Shown here piece after piece: positions 1 through 12,375 of a stretch of DNA of 64,000 nt (its first letter is position 1; the number at the start of each line of letters is the position of its first letter). Both the position numbers and the translations under genes were made by a program. The notes below the pieces were generated by a model that saw nothing but the letters and a program-made list of their open reading frames with translations, did not search any database and was not told the DNA's origin. This DNA is from Acanthococcus lagerstroemiae (lineage: Eukaryota > Arthropoda > Insecta > Hemiptera > Eriococcidae): the NCBI GenBank assembly GCA_031841125.1, contig CM063109.1, positions 69,508,914-69,572,913 on the forward strand, in the 5' to 3' direction.

Positions 1-2311
1 GCAACATAGGCACCTGCCTGGGGCGGCAGATTTGGGGGGGGGGGGTGGCAAATTTTCGACACTTTATTTTGTAAATCTATGTATTTATTAAAAAGACTTA
101 TTATCTATTTAGTCTTAGAGACTAAAAACAACGCAATACTCCATGCTACGCAGTATCCTGAGTATCTCCCTCAAAGATAAGGTGAGAAAAGAAAACATTA
201 TGAAGGAAACTAAGATGGTGGATATTGGGTACATAATCAAAAAAATCAAAATTCAAATTTGTGGGACACATGGCCAGGGAGGGAAGTCAGAAATGGGGTA
301 CAGGTTGCCGGGGTGCGAACCCTCTATGGTAACAAAAGAAAAATGGGACCCCTTCCCCATCAAGTGGCGAGACAAGCTAGTCGCGAGAATCGGCACAGGT
401 TGGATGGGGGTGGCCCAAATAGATTAAGATGGAAAAGGGTGGTGGAGACCAATGCTCAAAACTAGTCGGATTAATTAGGCGTCGATCGGCCGTTAACCCA
501 GGTCAAATCAATTTAAAAAAAAATTGATTTAAAAGAAAAAAAAAGAAAAAAAACCTGAAGGGGTGGCCATTTTTATTCTGCCTAGAAGCTCGAGAATGCT
601 AAATCCCCTGCCTTCTCCATTACCTCCAGTACTATACCCCAATGTTGAACTTTGTTTCGAAGAAAAAGTTTCCGGGGTGATACCTAGCATTATTTTTTGC
701 TTTCCGCAAAACCAACTTTCACAGCAAATGTGGGTTTAATTCTTCAGAGTAATGCATACAGGAAAAGCAAAGGATGAAAGCTTCATTTCAATGATCTATG
801 AACTTTTACAAATATTTTGAACCCTCGAGGACCTCTCTGTAGCTTTAGACGGGTTTTAATTTATATCTTCCCCGAACCCCTCGACTATTTCTATCCCCCT
901 TGAGAGCTGGAAAGTGTTTTGCATTGGACCTCCTGATCCTTCGATTCACGCTGCGCATATATGCGCTCCTCTTTTTATGAATGATGTTTCTGGGGTAATT
1001 AAAAAACGTTTGCGAGAAATCCGGAAAATTTTAATTTTTGTGTTAAACTTTTTCTACTGTAGCCGAAATAGGCCAACGTAACTTCGTTTTTTTGACCTGG
1101 TCTCATAGAGCAGTACCATGAAACAGGGGGGGGGTACAGGGATACATTGCACCTTCTAAAAAATTTGCTGGGACCAAGTATTATGTGTAGCTTACCCCTC
1201 CTTTGCCCCCTCGCCCAAAAGAAAAAAAAAGAGAAAATTAGAAAATGATTTGACAAGCCGTAAAAAGGTGCATTGTGGGGGAGATCAGAGACGGGATAAG
1301 ATTTTTTAATCGTTACGTTCGCTTTTGAAAGGTAAAAACAGAAAATCTTTTACTTTCTCTATGCATGCTTAAACTGGAGCTTCTATGGTTTCCCTCACCC
1401 CCTCCAAAAAATCGATGTTACTGTGACGGGGTGACTCCAAACTCCAGTGTCAAAATTTATCTTCGTGCTTTTCGAGCTCACATCTCTAAAATTTCATGCT
1501 TTCAATATGAAGTGCATTATTGTTCCTATACAGTAGCGGATCCAAGGGCAGGTCATGGGGTGCTTGGTCCTCCTTGGTTGAAATTTTTAATGCAATAATA
1601 GGGGGAAAAAATAAGAATGATGAATTTTACGCTCATTACTCGCCACAAATGTATAATAACTCATCTATATATTCGTCATTACGTATCCCACATTAGATAA
1701 AATATTTTTCCGGGAGCACCCTCACCCCCACACCCCTGCCAACATAAAAGCAACAGCTAATCAATATGCATCGCCGCTACTGTACCCCCCCCCCCCGTCA
1801 CCTTTTTCTAAATCCGCGCCTGTTCTTATAGGTAATATTTTTCACGAAGCGTCATATACTACCTATAAAGACTACTTTTCACTTTTGTTTGGTACTTTCA
1901 GCTTAAATACTTTGAGAATCAGTAATGGATCGTTGAACAATCGTTTCAAATCTGAACTTTGAGCATAATCATTTAAAAAGAAGGTGCTCAGGCCCGCAGT
2001 GTTGGGAGAAGGAGTCAACTGGGGCATTTCCCATTTCCCTTTCTGACTATAATGGTTTGTCTTCTTTGGAAGATAATATTTTTCAAATTCAGACGAAAAA
2101 ATCAAGCTAAACAGTTTTTTTTTTCTTTGCTTGTTTGCTGGAATTCGTTGGTGGAAATTGTCATCTCCCCCCTGGAAAGTGGTCACGCTACGAGGCTGGA
2201 GCTGTTGATACGTGAGCCTCAGCATACTAATGACTTACTGTAGGCATAAACGGCCAAACATTGCTTAAAATATTACAATATGAAGTTGGTTTCCATCGCT
2301 GGGATCTGACT
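1..2311. other. intergenic, no gene recognised
   Basis: I see no convincing exon here. Open frames on both strands are short and match no family I know. The stretch has homopolymer runs: G-runs near 36-46 and 1124-1133, a C-run near 1786-1796, and an A-rich patch near 513-553. A strong donor-like GTAAGTACT at 2312 could end a 5' untranslated exon of the downstream zinc-finger gene, whose coding exon is preceded by an acceptor at 2555-2556. That link is an inference. Confidence 0.5.
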
Positions 2312-2565
2312 GTAAGTACTGTCATGAGATTTATTTTATTATACCTTACTATAACTGTTTTTTTGCACTTATTTTCTTTCTTAACAAAGTTGACTTTTTC
2401 ATAACCTTAACAAACTAATGTGTTCGCAACAAAGAGTTTATCTGTATTGTGAAATGAGTTTTTCCGTGTACCTACTGCGTTTTATTTATTAGTGCATGCT
2501 CTATGACGACATCGTGTGTTATACTCGTACTAACAATCGTGATTATTTGATTACAGATTATCAAG

Positions 2566-5500
2566 ATGTCCTTATTATGTCCCTTGTGTATGGGAGTGAA
2601 TTTTTCATCCGAAGAAATGCTGTTGTACAATTTAGTATCTTCCGCCACCCAAAATATCGTCTGTCCTGTGTGCAGCGATGAACTGCGGGGCTTCGACAAG
2701 TTCACCGTTCACTTATGCGCCCATATTCTGAAATGCGACTCCGGTTTATTGGTTTTAAGGCGAGATGACAACATCGCGACGATAAACGATAGGTTTAAAA
2801 ATATGAACCTGGACTCATTTGTGGTTTCAGGTGCTTGGAAAGAGCAACCACTGAATCTCGAGTGTGTTGTTACTGATGGTATTCCATCTGAGAGTCTTAG
2901 AGACCAGTGCAGTCTGACTGCTGTAAAACAGCCTAAGTCGGTTCCGGAAATTTCGAAAGGAGATCAACTGCAAAACGTAATAGATGATTTGTACAGTGGC
3001 ATTATAACTGCTGACAGTCAAATCTGCCACGAGTCTGGGAGGATCAAATCGTTGGTCACCGTTAATTCGAATTCGTTCCTGTCAGATACCGAAGAACACT
3101 CGAGCAAGATAGTCTCTCTCGAGAAAAGTGATACGAATGAAACTGCTGACTTAGACTTGTCATCATCGAAGGAAATGACTGTAGACCCTTTCCTCGAGAC
3201 TCTGATCGCGAACTCCGTACCCCCAGAAAATGATTTCGTGTTACCTAATAATGGAAACGTAGTTTTGCCTCATGTAGCCGAAGAAATCAATGCGAGTCAA
3301 ATGCAGCCGGATGAAATGAATATTTTACCCGTTGATTCATTGCAAGAAAGTGTTCCCATTTTAGTGGTTCCCGAAACGAGCACGCCAGACATCAGCGACG
3401 CATCGATCGTCCTAAACAATCATGAGGCGACTTCAAATCCGGCGAATGTTGATTGCGCTGTTTGTTCGATTTCATTTCCAGATGTTGAAATATTGTTGTT
3501 GCATAACGAATTAGTTCATGACGGAAGAGCAAAGAAGAGTACGATCGCGAAACTCGAGTGCACGCTGTGTGGAAAGAAATTCAATACCAAAGGTGGTCTC
3601 GTTATTCATCAGCAAGTTGGTCATAATGGTGGTAAGAATTTGTTCGGTCTAAATAATTTCATCGCGCGAAATCGAAAATCGAGAATCCGTGCATCCATCT
3701 AAATTGTATACTTATTTTAATATGTTGGTATAGACCCTTTTCGCCCTTGAGAAGAGAAGAATGTTGACTATATTGTGTTGAAAAGTCGGGATGAGGTTTC
3801 GCGAGGATAATATGATGACTAGGGGTGGATTGAGACGCTGGGATAAAACAGACCACGGGGCGCTATTCTATTTTCTCAGGCTTTAACATGTGCAACAAGC
3901 CACGTGGGAGTGCATGTTCATTGGGAGTGATAGTGATGATAAATGCTAAGGTGTTACCTATACTGGTTGCTAAGCGTAAAGTAGGAGAATAAATAATGGC
4001 TGTCACAATACCACAAATACCTATTGGATGATAATATCTTAACGTGTTATACTCGTACAAAGGAAGTACTTACAGCACTGGCACGGGGCGTTCGAGAGCT
4101 GGAAAACGCATGAACACGAGCATCACTGAATACTTGAGGGTGAAATCGGAAAATGATGTTTTGGATATCCTATTTTAGGGTTTATTTTCAGATTTCAGTT
4201 TCAATTTTCAGTAATGATCTCGTTTTCTGGTAGCAAGCCACTGTACGATGCTTTGTTGCTTGTCAAGGTGTTTTCCCCTCCATGGATACGTAGGTATGGG
4301 GTAACTACTACTAGCTTCATATTATGAGTAAAATTTACTGTAAATTTTGCCGAATTTCACCAAATTTTGGTTTGCAAATTACAAAATCGGGGAGTTGAAC
4401 TATGCCTCGAACTTTGATTATTTGCTAGAACAATGCGTGTTTTTTTTTTAACATTTCATTATTTTATGTACATTTTCAATTTCAAGAAGATAGAACAAAG
4501 CATTTGGATAGGTCTCTTTTCTAATTTTTTTGCTCTCAACCCGAGCCCTGGAATCTACCTTATTGAGCATTACCCCAGAGATGTCGGGGAGGATGTTAGA
4601 GCTGTCTTAGTCCTCTTTTCTTCTTGCTGAAAAACCAGCCTAGGTAGAAATGTAGAGAGTTGCTACATATGGGCTCGAACCCGGAACCTTCGGATTCCGA
4701 GATTAGTGCTCCATCCATTCGGACAACCAGATCCCCTAAGATACACATATAGGTACCTATAATCTATTTCGGTCGGCTTACAGTGGTGCAGTTCCCAACT
4801 TTCTGGATCTAAGAGTTTACTTAATGAAGATCTGAATCTGGTTCAGTCGTATAATCCTCACCAAAAATGTAGAATTTGATGGAAGTACTAGAGAGACATT
4901 AGCAGTACAACCATTGTAATAATCAGAGACGAAATTTGACTTTCAGTTGGGGGGGGGGGGGTGGAGAAGAAAAATTTACCGACAAATATTTTTTGAAAAT
5001 TAAAAATGCGCCGACAGAATTTGCTGGTTTTTCTATCAAAATATTCTTTAATTGGAGAAAAATGAACGAACAAATGAACAAACGTTCTTAAAAATTGAAA
5101 AATTAATTCAAATAACAGTTTCAAAAGTTGTTGACTGCCAAATTATTGTGAGGGGAGGTCACCCCCATAGTTTCGTCCCTGGTAAATACAGCTATGAGAA
5201 TCATTAAATGGCCGCTCTACTATAGGTACTGGGATTCGTTTGACTTTTAGTAAACGCACTTTTCTTCTATATTTCCAGGGGAGTTATCGCGAGTGTCTTC
5301 AGAAGAACAAAATGAAAATACTGACTTTCAGTTCTCCTGCGATTTATGTTCTAAAGTTTTTAAAAAGGTTAGTACATAGGCTATATCGAATTCATCATTT
5401 CTCGTAGGTACGTGGTAACTGGTGTGATGGATGATATATATCGAGTAAGCTCAAAATATTGTTATGCTGTTGTGTATTAATAAGTATAGGCGGCGGGATA

Positions 5501-8500
5501 AGATGAAATGGACGCTCTGTTAAGCAACCCTCTCAGCGACAAAATTTGTTTCTTGAGAAAACGTAACATTAAAAGCCAATGAATAACGCCGGTTTAGGGA
5601 CATAGCGTTTACTGATGAGCTTTCTTCATCAACGTGGATACACATTTTTGTATCGGGGGCCCAATTTTAGAAAATTCTACTTTTACGCTCTTTCCAACAA
5701 TACTAATAATGCATTTTGTCAAGAAATGTCGCTTAGGCGGTTTTTGCTTGACACCGTCCGAATATTCTAGCAATTGAAAATAGACCTCGATGGGCATGTT
5801 CACTAGTGAACGCGTTCGGTTTACAAAGTTTGAGCAAGATTTTTGGGAAAATTGCAATCATTTAGGAAAAAAATAATCGAAGGGTTCTGATAAAAATATT
5901 GGAAAAAATAGTAAAATTTGAAAATGTTGATAAAATTGAAATATATGATCTTAATTTGATGTTATTGATTTTCAAAAAACTCGTATACGGAAATTATAAG
6001 TAGGTAAGTCTTATGGAAAATTGTAGTCACAAAATGATCACAGAGTGTTATAACAATATCTAGTTTTGAAGTAAAAAATCTCAAATTTCGAAAAATTCGG
6101 TAGGTAGATATAAAATTTCAAATTAATTAAATAGGTACCAGTAGATTTCAATAATTTAAGATAGGAAAATTCGAGGAAATCAGCGACCCATACAAACCGG
6201 TTTTGATGTTTCGTTTGACATATCTTTCTGTTTGGAATTCCTAAGTTGGTGGCAAGTTAGAGTCTCCCCTTCTCTTTTCTTTGCTCTCTACCCGAGCGCT
6301 GGAATTCGCCCTTTCGAGCATTACTTCAGAGACGTCGGGAAGGCTGTTAGGGCTGCCTTAGCTCATCTCTTCACTTCTTGTCGAAAAATCGGCCTAGGTC
6401 GAAATGTAGCGAGTTGCTACGTAGGGGTTGAGTCGAACCTGGGACCTCCGGCTTCCGAGACCAGCGCACTATATCCACTTGGCCAACCAGACTTCTAGTG
6501 CGTCCCATGTGGTGGCACTCTTGAATCGCATCCCCTTCTCAAGGTAGGGAGATCTTCAGCGATGTATCACGTGGAAATTCCAGGAGCATGGATGACTCTC
6601 CAACATGTCGGCACTCGGTCGAGCCGTCGTGGCGTGCTCTTCGAAGGTCCGTGAGCTTTCATATGCCTAGAGTCTCCAAAAATTATTCAGTCAGAGTTAA
6701 AGTTCAACTCTTGAATCATTGGACCCATATTTCGTCGAATTTTGATTCGACTGCGCGTTCTTTAGATATTTAAATAAGTATTTTTGTGGAACATGTGAAC
6801 TGAATGTTTTGTAAACTGAACGGTTCACAAATGCAACGAACGAGAGTGAACGGTGTCAGTCAAGAGTAACAATTTGAATATTGTGTCCATTGAGTAAGTG
6901 AACTAAACTGAATTGAACGGTGTTCATTTCTCAAATGAACTGAACGAGCCGAATTTTTGGTGAACTAAACGAAAGTAAACGGTTCGTGAACGATGCCCGT
7001 CTCTGCAAAAGACCTTCCTTACAGGCTGTCGAGCGGTAATGAGTTATGAGTTACAAATTGTTTTAATATTTTAAGGAAGAAATATTGAATTTCAGGAGAA
7101 TTACTTAGCGCAGCACTTGAAAACTCATGATGAAAAACGGTGGAATTGCGACGAATGTGGCAAACTATTTGCGACCAAGTACTTCCTGAGGAAGCACAAG
7201 CGATTGCACACAGGTGTATTTTAGGATATTGAACTCCTTAGTAATACAGGAATATGATATGTACTGGATACGCATCTACCTATATTTCACAGTTCAACGT
7301 CCTGTAGGAAAAACAGAGGTGGTTCCGAAGTTGAAACTAATATGTGTATGCTTGAAAAATAAATAACTGTTTAGTATATAGGTAGATATTCATGCGTACA
7401 ACCTTTATATAAAATTCCATGTGTTCAAATTCACCTGTACTTACATGTATGCCCTATGTATAGCTAATATGAGGGGAGTCAATAATGCGAGCAATTATTT
7501 CTATTTTAAACACAGGTGAAATGCCCTACACGTGTTCTGTTTGTCAGAAACACTTCACTTTTCAACAATCTTACTACAGACATATGTCCTACCACACAAA
7601 TGAAAAGCCGCATGCGTGTAAAGAATGTGGTCGAACATTTAAAGAACTTTCTACACTGTACAATCATCAACGAATACATACTGGCGAAAAACCATTCTCG
7701 TGTAATGTATGCGGTAAGTTCTAAAGAAAATTTACTTTGTGGGGGCTGCCTATACCTATTATTCATTCGTGAAATTCCTAATCAAACTGTAATTTGTGTT
7801 TGATTTACTCATCTTTTTCTCAAGAACCAGGAGCCAGTTCGGACCTAAAAACAGCTACCGAGAAAATGTTATTGTATTGGCCTAACTTTTCATTTTCATT
7901 ACCCCGCTTGTTTCCTTTTCCTCTGCTGTCCCTCCGAGCCAGTGGGTACATCGATCCAAAAATCCTAATACCGGCTTAAATCTTAATAATCAGACCGGGC
8001 TTTTTGGAAAATGTCCTTGTAACTTATATGGTTAATCTGCCCCTATACCTAGAACAAATCCTAAAATATTACATATTAAGTTCATTATTAGGCTCCCACC
8101 TTGCTAATAATCCAAGTAGTCCTGTAACTATGTAATAAATGAATGAAAAGTGTTTCAATTCTAATTTCAATTTTATGTTTAACAGGAAAAGATTTCAGAC
8201 AGCGTGTGTCTTATTTAATACACAGCAGGATACACACCGGACTGAAACCATACGTGTGCTCTAAATGTCAGAAATCATTTCGATATAAAGTGAGACAATA
8301 GACAATACATATATTTTTGAACGATTGGTTGAAATAACGATGAATATCACTTATTTTTTTCAGAGTCAGTTTTGTGAGCGAATTGATAAGATGGAGCAAC
8401 GTAACTGACTGTTGCTCCCTGAAACCCTATTTAGTTAGAAAAGTTATCATTAGATCGTACTTTAATTAAAAAGAAAAAGTAAAACTTTGTCTTTTCTTAC

Positions 8501-9562
8501 CTAAATAAGAGTCGATTAAGCGCACCAGCCGTATAAAATATGCCATTTGTCGTTATTCCAGCTGAGCTTTCATTTACTTGGTGCTTAACCTTTCTTCGAA
8601 TAAACTGTCAAAATATGATAAATAAAACATGACCTTTTTAATGACTATTGATGCGTTCTTGTACATATATTTTACGTAATCCTTATCGTTATTATCGCAG
8701 TAGGTAGATGGGTTTTAATTTTGTAGATAAAGATAGTACGCCACGTTGATTTGGTATGTTGGAATTTATGGCGATGCACGCATGCCAAAGTGCCCCCTGA
8801 GACACCGCATCCCCGACCCCGGAAACTACCTTTTCGAGTGTCGCATCAGTGGCCGGAGGGACGCTTTGAGGCCGGCCCGAGCCCCCATTTCATCTTCCGC
8901 TTCTGGTGCGCGCGTCCTGCGAGGGCCACCGTCGGGTCCCCTGTTGACCTAGGTTCGCGCTCCCCGAGCACTAGCCTGAAAATTTCAGGTTCCCCATAGT
9001 CGGACGCGTTTCCTCTTTACTACGCACATTGATTTATAATAAGCGGTAATTATCTGATCAAACTAGGCATACTGTGGGGAAAAAATATGTATAGCAGTAC
9101 AGAGATGATAACGATAGCCTCGACTAAACTAGTGTTTGACCCTCAGTCCCAAAACTGATCGTTTCTAAAACCGGCCTCATCTGTAAGAAACTTCACAAAT
9201 TTTCGGGTTTTAGCTTCACCGCAGTGAGTTTATGAAAAAACAAATCTACCATATGATTCAAAATTCATAAAGATGCTCTAAATTATAGCTCTTTTATAAG
9301 CAGTTACTTCAATCTTTTGCCGATCGTCCTTCATTTCTCTCGAATATTCGGAAGCATTCGCCACAATATTGTAAATAAATTAAAATAAGTATTGCAAGCC
9401 ATAAGTACTTCACTGCGGCGACCATAACATTATTTAGTTTTTTGTATATGTATATGTAATTTCTTGCAGGTTATGTTAAGAAATCATAAATGTGTATCGC
9501 AGACTGGAGTCGTATTGGAAAAACCTGAATTACCAAATAATACCGGTATGTCCATGACATGA
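2566..9562 (+). CDS. C2H2 zinc-finger protein, multi-exon
   Basis: Likely a nuclear DNA-binding transcription factor. Exons read from splice phase: 2566-3631, 5279-5367, 7096-7213, 7516-7713, 8186-8289, 9470-9562 (555 codons plus stop, all phases consistent). Exon 1 encodes an N-terminal Cys/His segment (CPLC, CPVC then HLCAH), a long acidic Ser-rich stretch, and two C2H2 fingers (CAVC..., CTLCGKKF). Later exons add about five clear fingers with TGEKP-like linkers ([40 protein letters not shown]) and an incomplete last one (CSKCQKSF). The start at 2566 lies nine bases after an acceptor, so a non-coding first exon probably ends near 2311. AATAAA at about 9728 could be the polyA signal. The binding target and a gene name cannot be given. 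Confidence 0.85.
4510..4740 (-). repeat. tRNA-derived SINE, copy A (intron of zinc-finger gene)
   Basis: On the minus strand the head reads like a tRNA gene: an A-box-like segment near 4720-4735 and the B box GGTTCGAGCCC near 4668-4680. Past the head comes a shared tail with CCTAGGC and a segment around 4545-4600. The same modules occur in the same order at 6258-6500. Divergence from that copy suggests an old insertion. Exact ends and target duplications are unclear. Confidence 0.75.
6258..6500 (-). repeat. tRNA-derived SINE, copy B (intron of zinc-finger gene)
   Basis: Same family and orientation as the copy at 4510-4740. The minus strand shows a near-perfect A box (TGGCCAAGTGG, about 6476-6486) and a B box (GGTTCGACTC, about 6430-6442), the spacing expected of a tRNA-type RNA polymerase III promoter, followed by the shared tail. 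The tail replaces the tRNA 3' half and no acceptor stem closes, so it is a SINE, not a tRNA gene. Confidence 0.8.
8364..8408 (+). other. alternative terminal exon of the zinc-finger gene
   Basis: After the exon ending at 8289, an acceptor (ttttttcag) at 8361-8363 opens an in-phase frame that stops at 8406-8408 after 14 codons. AATAAA signals follow near 8599 and 8620. Using this exon gives a 539-residue protein; skipping it and joining to 9470 gives 555 residues. Neither ending completes the last zinc finger, which keeps its CxxC and Phe but not a normal HxxxH. Both ends look usable; which one is used needs transcript data. Confidence 0.5.
8770..8866. repeat. dispersed SINE-like repeat, copy 1
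   Basis: A GC-rich block of about 90 bases (starting GATGCACGCATGCCAAAGTG) recurs at 57010-57098 with roughly 90% identity by eye. It includes CTTTTCGAGTGTCGCATCAG, which resembles the middle of the SINE tail at 6305-6340. I read it as a tail fragment of a related SINE. GC-rich sequence continues to about 8995 here but not in the second copy. Confidence 0.6.
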
Positions 9563-10745
9563 ATGAAGTTTATCCCATTTAGACAGAACTGGAGCCAAAT
9601 GGCTGGACATCTTGCTTCCTAACATAAGCTGTACGAATAAGCATTATACGTATATTTGCGGTGCCAAAATAATAGTGTAGGCTATCAGTGTCGTAGTTAG
9701 GATGCCAGAAAGCAGGTATAATTGTAAATAAATAAAAGTTAAAATGCCCGTTTGCGATTAACAATTTTTTGAAATGTTAATAAATTTAAGCGATAATGTG
9801 TATTTTTGCTACCTATATAAAGGAGGGGTTTAAACTCTCAAACTTCTTCCCGTAACTACGTTGTGGTATCATCAAGCGCGTACCCGTAAATTATGCCTGG
9901 GGAGGGTTAAAAAATTAAAAGACAGAAAACAATACTCGCAAATGAACCATTTTTGAAACAATATTTATTAGTAAGAAGGTTAAAAAACTTCCTTATGGGA
10001 TAGCCCTCGTGGTGACGTATACCTATAACTTGAGTCTGGGTTTAGAAATGTTTAAAAATTTTATTGACTCCTGTTCACAAGTTAGTATCGTTTTTTAAGG
10101 CTCGAAAGCTTTAAAAAATGAAGGATAAAACATTAAAAAAAATCCTAGATTCGTCACAGCGTTGATTGAAGAATAGCTGCTCTGGATGAATTAGCTGTTT
10201 CTGAGACAGTTGGGCTCCATTTGAACTATGTTTCTTTGTATCACTATGATCATCATCATCATCAAGCTATGAAATTATATAATGATTTGAATGATATTTG
10301 CAAAATTCACGATAACCTCGATCTCGATATCCTTGACTTTGCAACAGATGGAGTTTTAAGAAGCAAATACGGACGTTGCTAGATTAACAGCTCATGGCCC
10401 CCCTACTTCTGTTTACTCGTAAGATAGAACAGATGAAACTGCCGTGCTTATGACTGAAATGGGCTGGTGGAGCTTGGTGAGACATGGGGTGCCGAGGGGT
10501 GATGGGCGGATTTATTATAGTATGTATCCTTTTTTATTTCTTTTGTATTCCTTTTTATTCACTTATTTAGTTTTTTCTTTTTTCAGTTTATCTTATTTCT
10601 GTTTGCATTTATTTCTTATGCCCCCCGTCGTAATTGGCCATCTGGCTGTGACTGAGGGCGTTAAATAAACATTATTATTATCTCTCTGTATACTAAAAAA
10701 GTAAAATCTGCCTCCACCATCGCCGCCGCCACCACCTCTGGGAGA
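9563..10745. other. intergenic after the zinc-finger gene
   Basis: No gene seen. AATAAA near 9728 probably serves the zinc-finger gene. The end of this stretch (10630-10680) reads like a non-LTR element 3' tail: a GGCCATCTGGCTGT segment, then GGCGTTAAATAAA, then TTA repeats. This tail call is a resemblance only. Confidence 0.4.
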
Positions 10746-11030
10746 AAAAAAAAACGCACTGTGGGTTGCTTACCTAAAATTCAGAAAAATTGCAGAGGCA
10801 GATCAACTACTTTCAAAGACATAATCTGTTCTAACACAAAAGATCTCCAAGTTTTAAGACATAATAGACATAAGACATAAAAAGACGTATCTCTCTATCT
10901 TTCTTCTCTAAGAAAAAAACGCACTGCGGGTTGCCTACTTAAAAATCAGAAAAATTGCAGGGGCAGATCAGCTACTTTCAAGGACATAATCTGTTCTAAC
11001 ATAAAAGATCTCCAAGTTTTAAGTCATAAC
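10746..11030. repeat. two-copy direct repeat, unit about 168 bp
   Basis: About 115 bases starting at an A-run plus CGCACTG (10746) recur from about 10913 with a few substitutions. Shared landmarks are GGGTTGC, CAGAAAAATTGCAG, GACATAATCTGTTC and AGATCTCCAAGTTTTAAG. The spacer holds TAAGACATAA-type short repeats. This is a local duplication in intergenic DNA with no coding content. Confidence 0.75.
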
Positions 11031-11144
11031 CGACATAATAAGACATAAAAATACATATAATGACATCTCCAAGATCTCAAATTGCAAGATACCACACATA
11101 GTCTAGCTATTTTGGACTCTGAGGGTGGAGGAGGGAGCAGCAAA

Positions 11145-11173
11145 GGTAGGCAACCCACTGCTGGTTGCCTACC
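11145..11173. repeat. perfect 11-bp hairpin
   Basis: GGTAGGCAACC and its exact reverse complement GGTTGCCTACC flank a 7-base loop (CACTGCT). The arm GGTTGCCTAC also matches the opening of the direct-repeat units at 10746 and 10913. It sits at the left edge of the purine-rich array and may be a relict element end. Confidence 0.55.
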
Positions 11174-11219
11174 CTGCCCCTTAATTACTCTATTTTCTAG
11201 GGGCAGCCTACCCTCAGGA

Positions 11220-12220
11220 GGGGTTCATGGTTCAGTAGGGAGCTCCTGAAGGGGGAGGATGGCCCCTATGGGGGCGTGAGCTGTGGATGGAGATGGAGGC
11301 TCTGGGTGGGGTGGGGGTTAGATGAGTAAGAGGACCTGGTGGAGGAAAAAGTATTTAGTGAGAGTGGGGGCCGGGGAGAGAAATGGCCGTGGTACAGGAG
11401 AGGCTGGTGGCGGGGTGGGGTCCTGAGGGGGAAAGGCTCTCGGGGGATGGGGTGGCCATGGTTGTGAGATCTCCTGGGTGGATAGCCAGGGATCTTCAAG
11501 GGGGTTGGAGTACCATAGTGAGGACAGGGGCTGTGAAGGGAGATAAGGCCCAAAGGGTAGTGGTGGGTGAGGCGTCCTCGTGACGGAGGAAATCCTTGGT
11601 AGGACAGGGTGGCCATTAAGGAAGAAGGAGGTAGTGGTGGGTGGGGGTCCTGGTGGGGCAGTAAAACTTTGGTAGATAAATGCCCGAGGGGATAAAAGGT
11701 ACTAATGGAGGCGGGGACCGTAGACGGAGATAAAGACCCCAGGTGGGGGGGGATAGTGAGTACGAGGTCCTGGGGGAGGAGGAAGTCCTTGGTGAAAGAG
11801 GCGACCGGGAAGGCGAATGAAGGCCATGGTGCGGAAGGTTCTGGTCCCGGGGAGGGGGTCTTGAGGTTCCTCGTGGGGGAGGAGTAGTCATGGTGGTGGA
11901 AGCTCCTGGTTGGAGGACCAGGGGATCATCGAGGTGGTTGAGCGAGGAGGCTGTAAGGTGATGGAGCCGCAGAAGGGGAAGGCTGTAGAGAGGGACTAAG
12001 GGCGCCATTGGGGAGGGAGTGGATACTGCGGAGGTAGAAGACCATGGGGTGGGGTGGGCATTGAAGCCTCTGGTAGGAGATTATGGCCGTTGTGGGGGAA
12101 GAGTTTGTGGCTGAGGAGGGCTGCGACTGTTGAAGTGTGACCATAGAAGCGGAGAGCGACCGTGGTGAATGAGGGGTTCATGGTGGAAGATTGAGACCGC
12201 TGATAGATGGGGAGCAAAAG
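11220..12220. repeat. purine-rich degenerate minisatellite
   Basis: About 1 kb with G and A dominating the plus strand and degenerate motifs such as GGTCCTGG, GTGGTGG and GGGGGAGGAGG recurring without a fixed period. The minus strand is therefore Pro/Ser-rich in several frames, and its open frames (for example 11266-11616 and 11616-12008) are low-complexity by-products. No splice signals or conserved domain support coding. Confidence 0.65.
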
Positions 12221-12282
12221 AAGCGCAAAGCAAACCTCAACCCAAGAACAAAAGTTTTAGACCAAACACTGAGGATTGTGAT

Positions 12283-12375
12283 GGTCGGACGAGGCGCGAA
12301 GCGCCGAGTAAGGCCGGCAGAGCGAAGCAAATGACGGCGCGGGGGTGAGGTGTTGGGCCGCGATGCTCCCCTAGT
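12283..12375. repeat. GC-rich repeat with short palindromes
   Basis: Sharply bounded GC-rich block in AT-rich surroundings, with GGCGCGAAGCGCC, CGCCGAG and ATGACGGCGCGGGGG. It looks like a terminal or subterminal piece of a dispersed element. Only this copy is seen in the window. Confidence 0.4.

Noticed and set aside
4660..4740. tRNA gene on the minus strand
   Set aside because: A and B boxes are present, but no acceptor stem closes and the same tail as at 6258-6500 follows, so it is a SINE head.
11266..12008. Pro-rich proteins on the minus strand
   Set aside because: By-product of a purine-rich array on the plus strand; no splice context, domain or stable composition outside the array.
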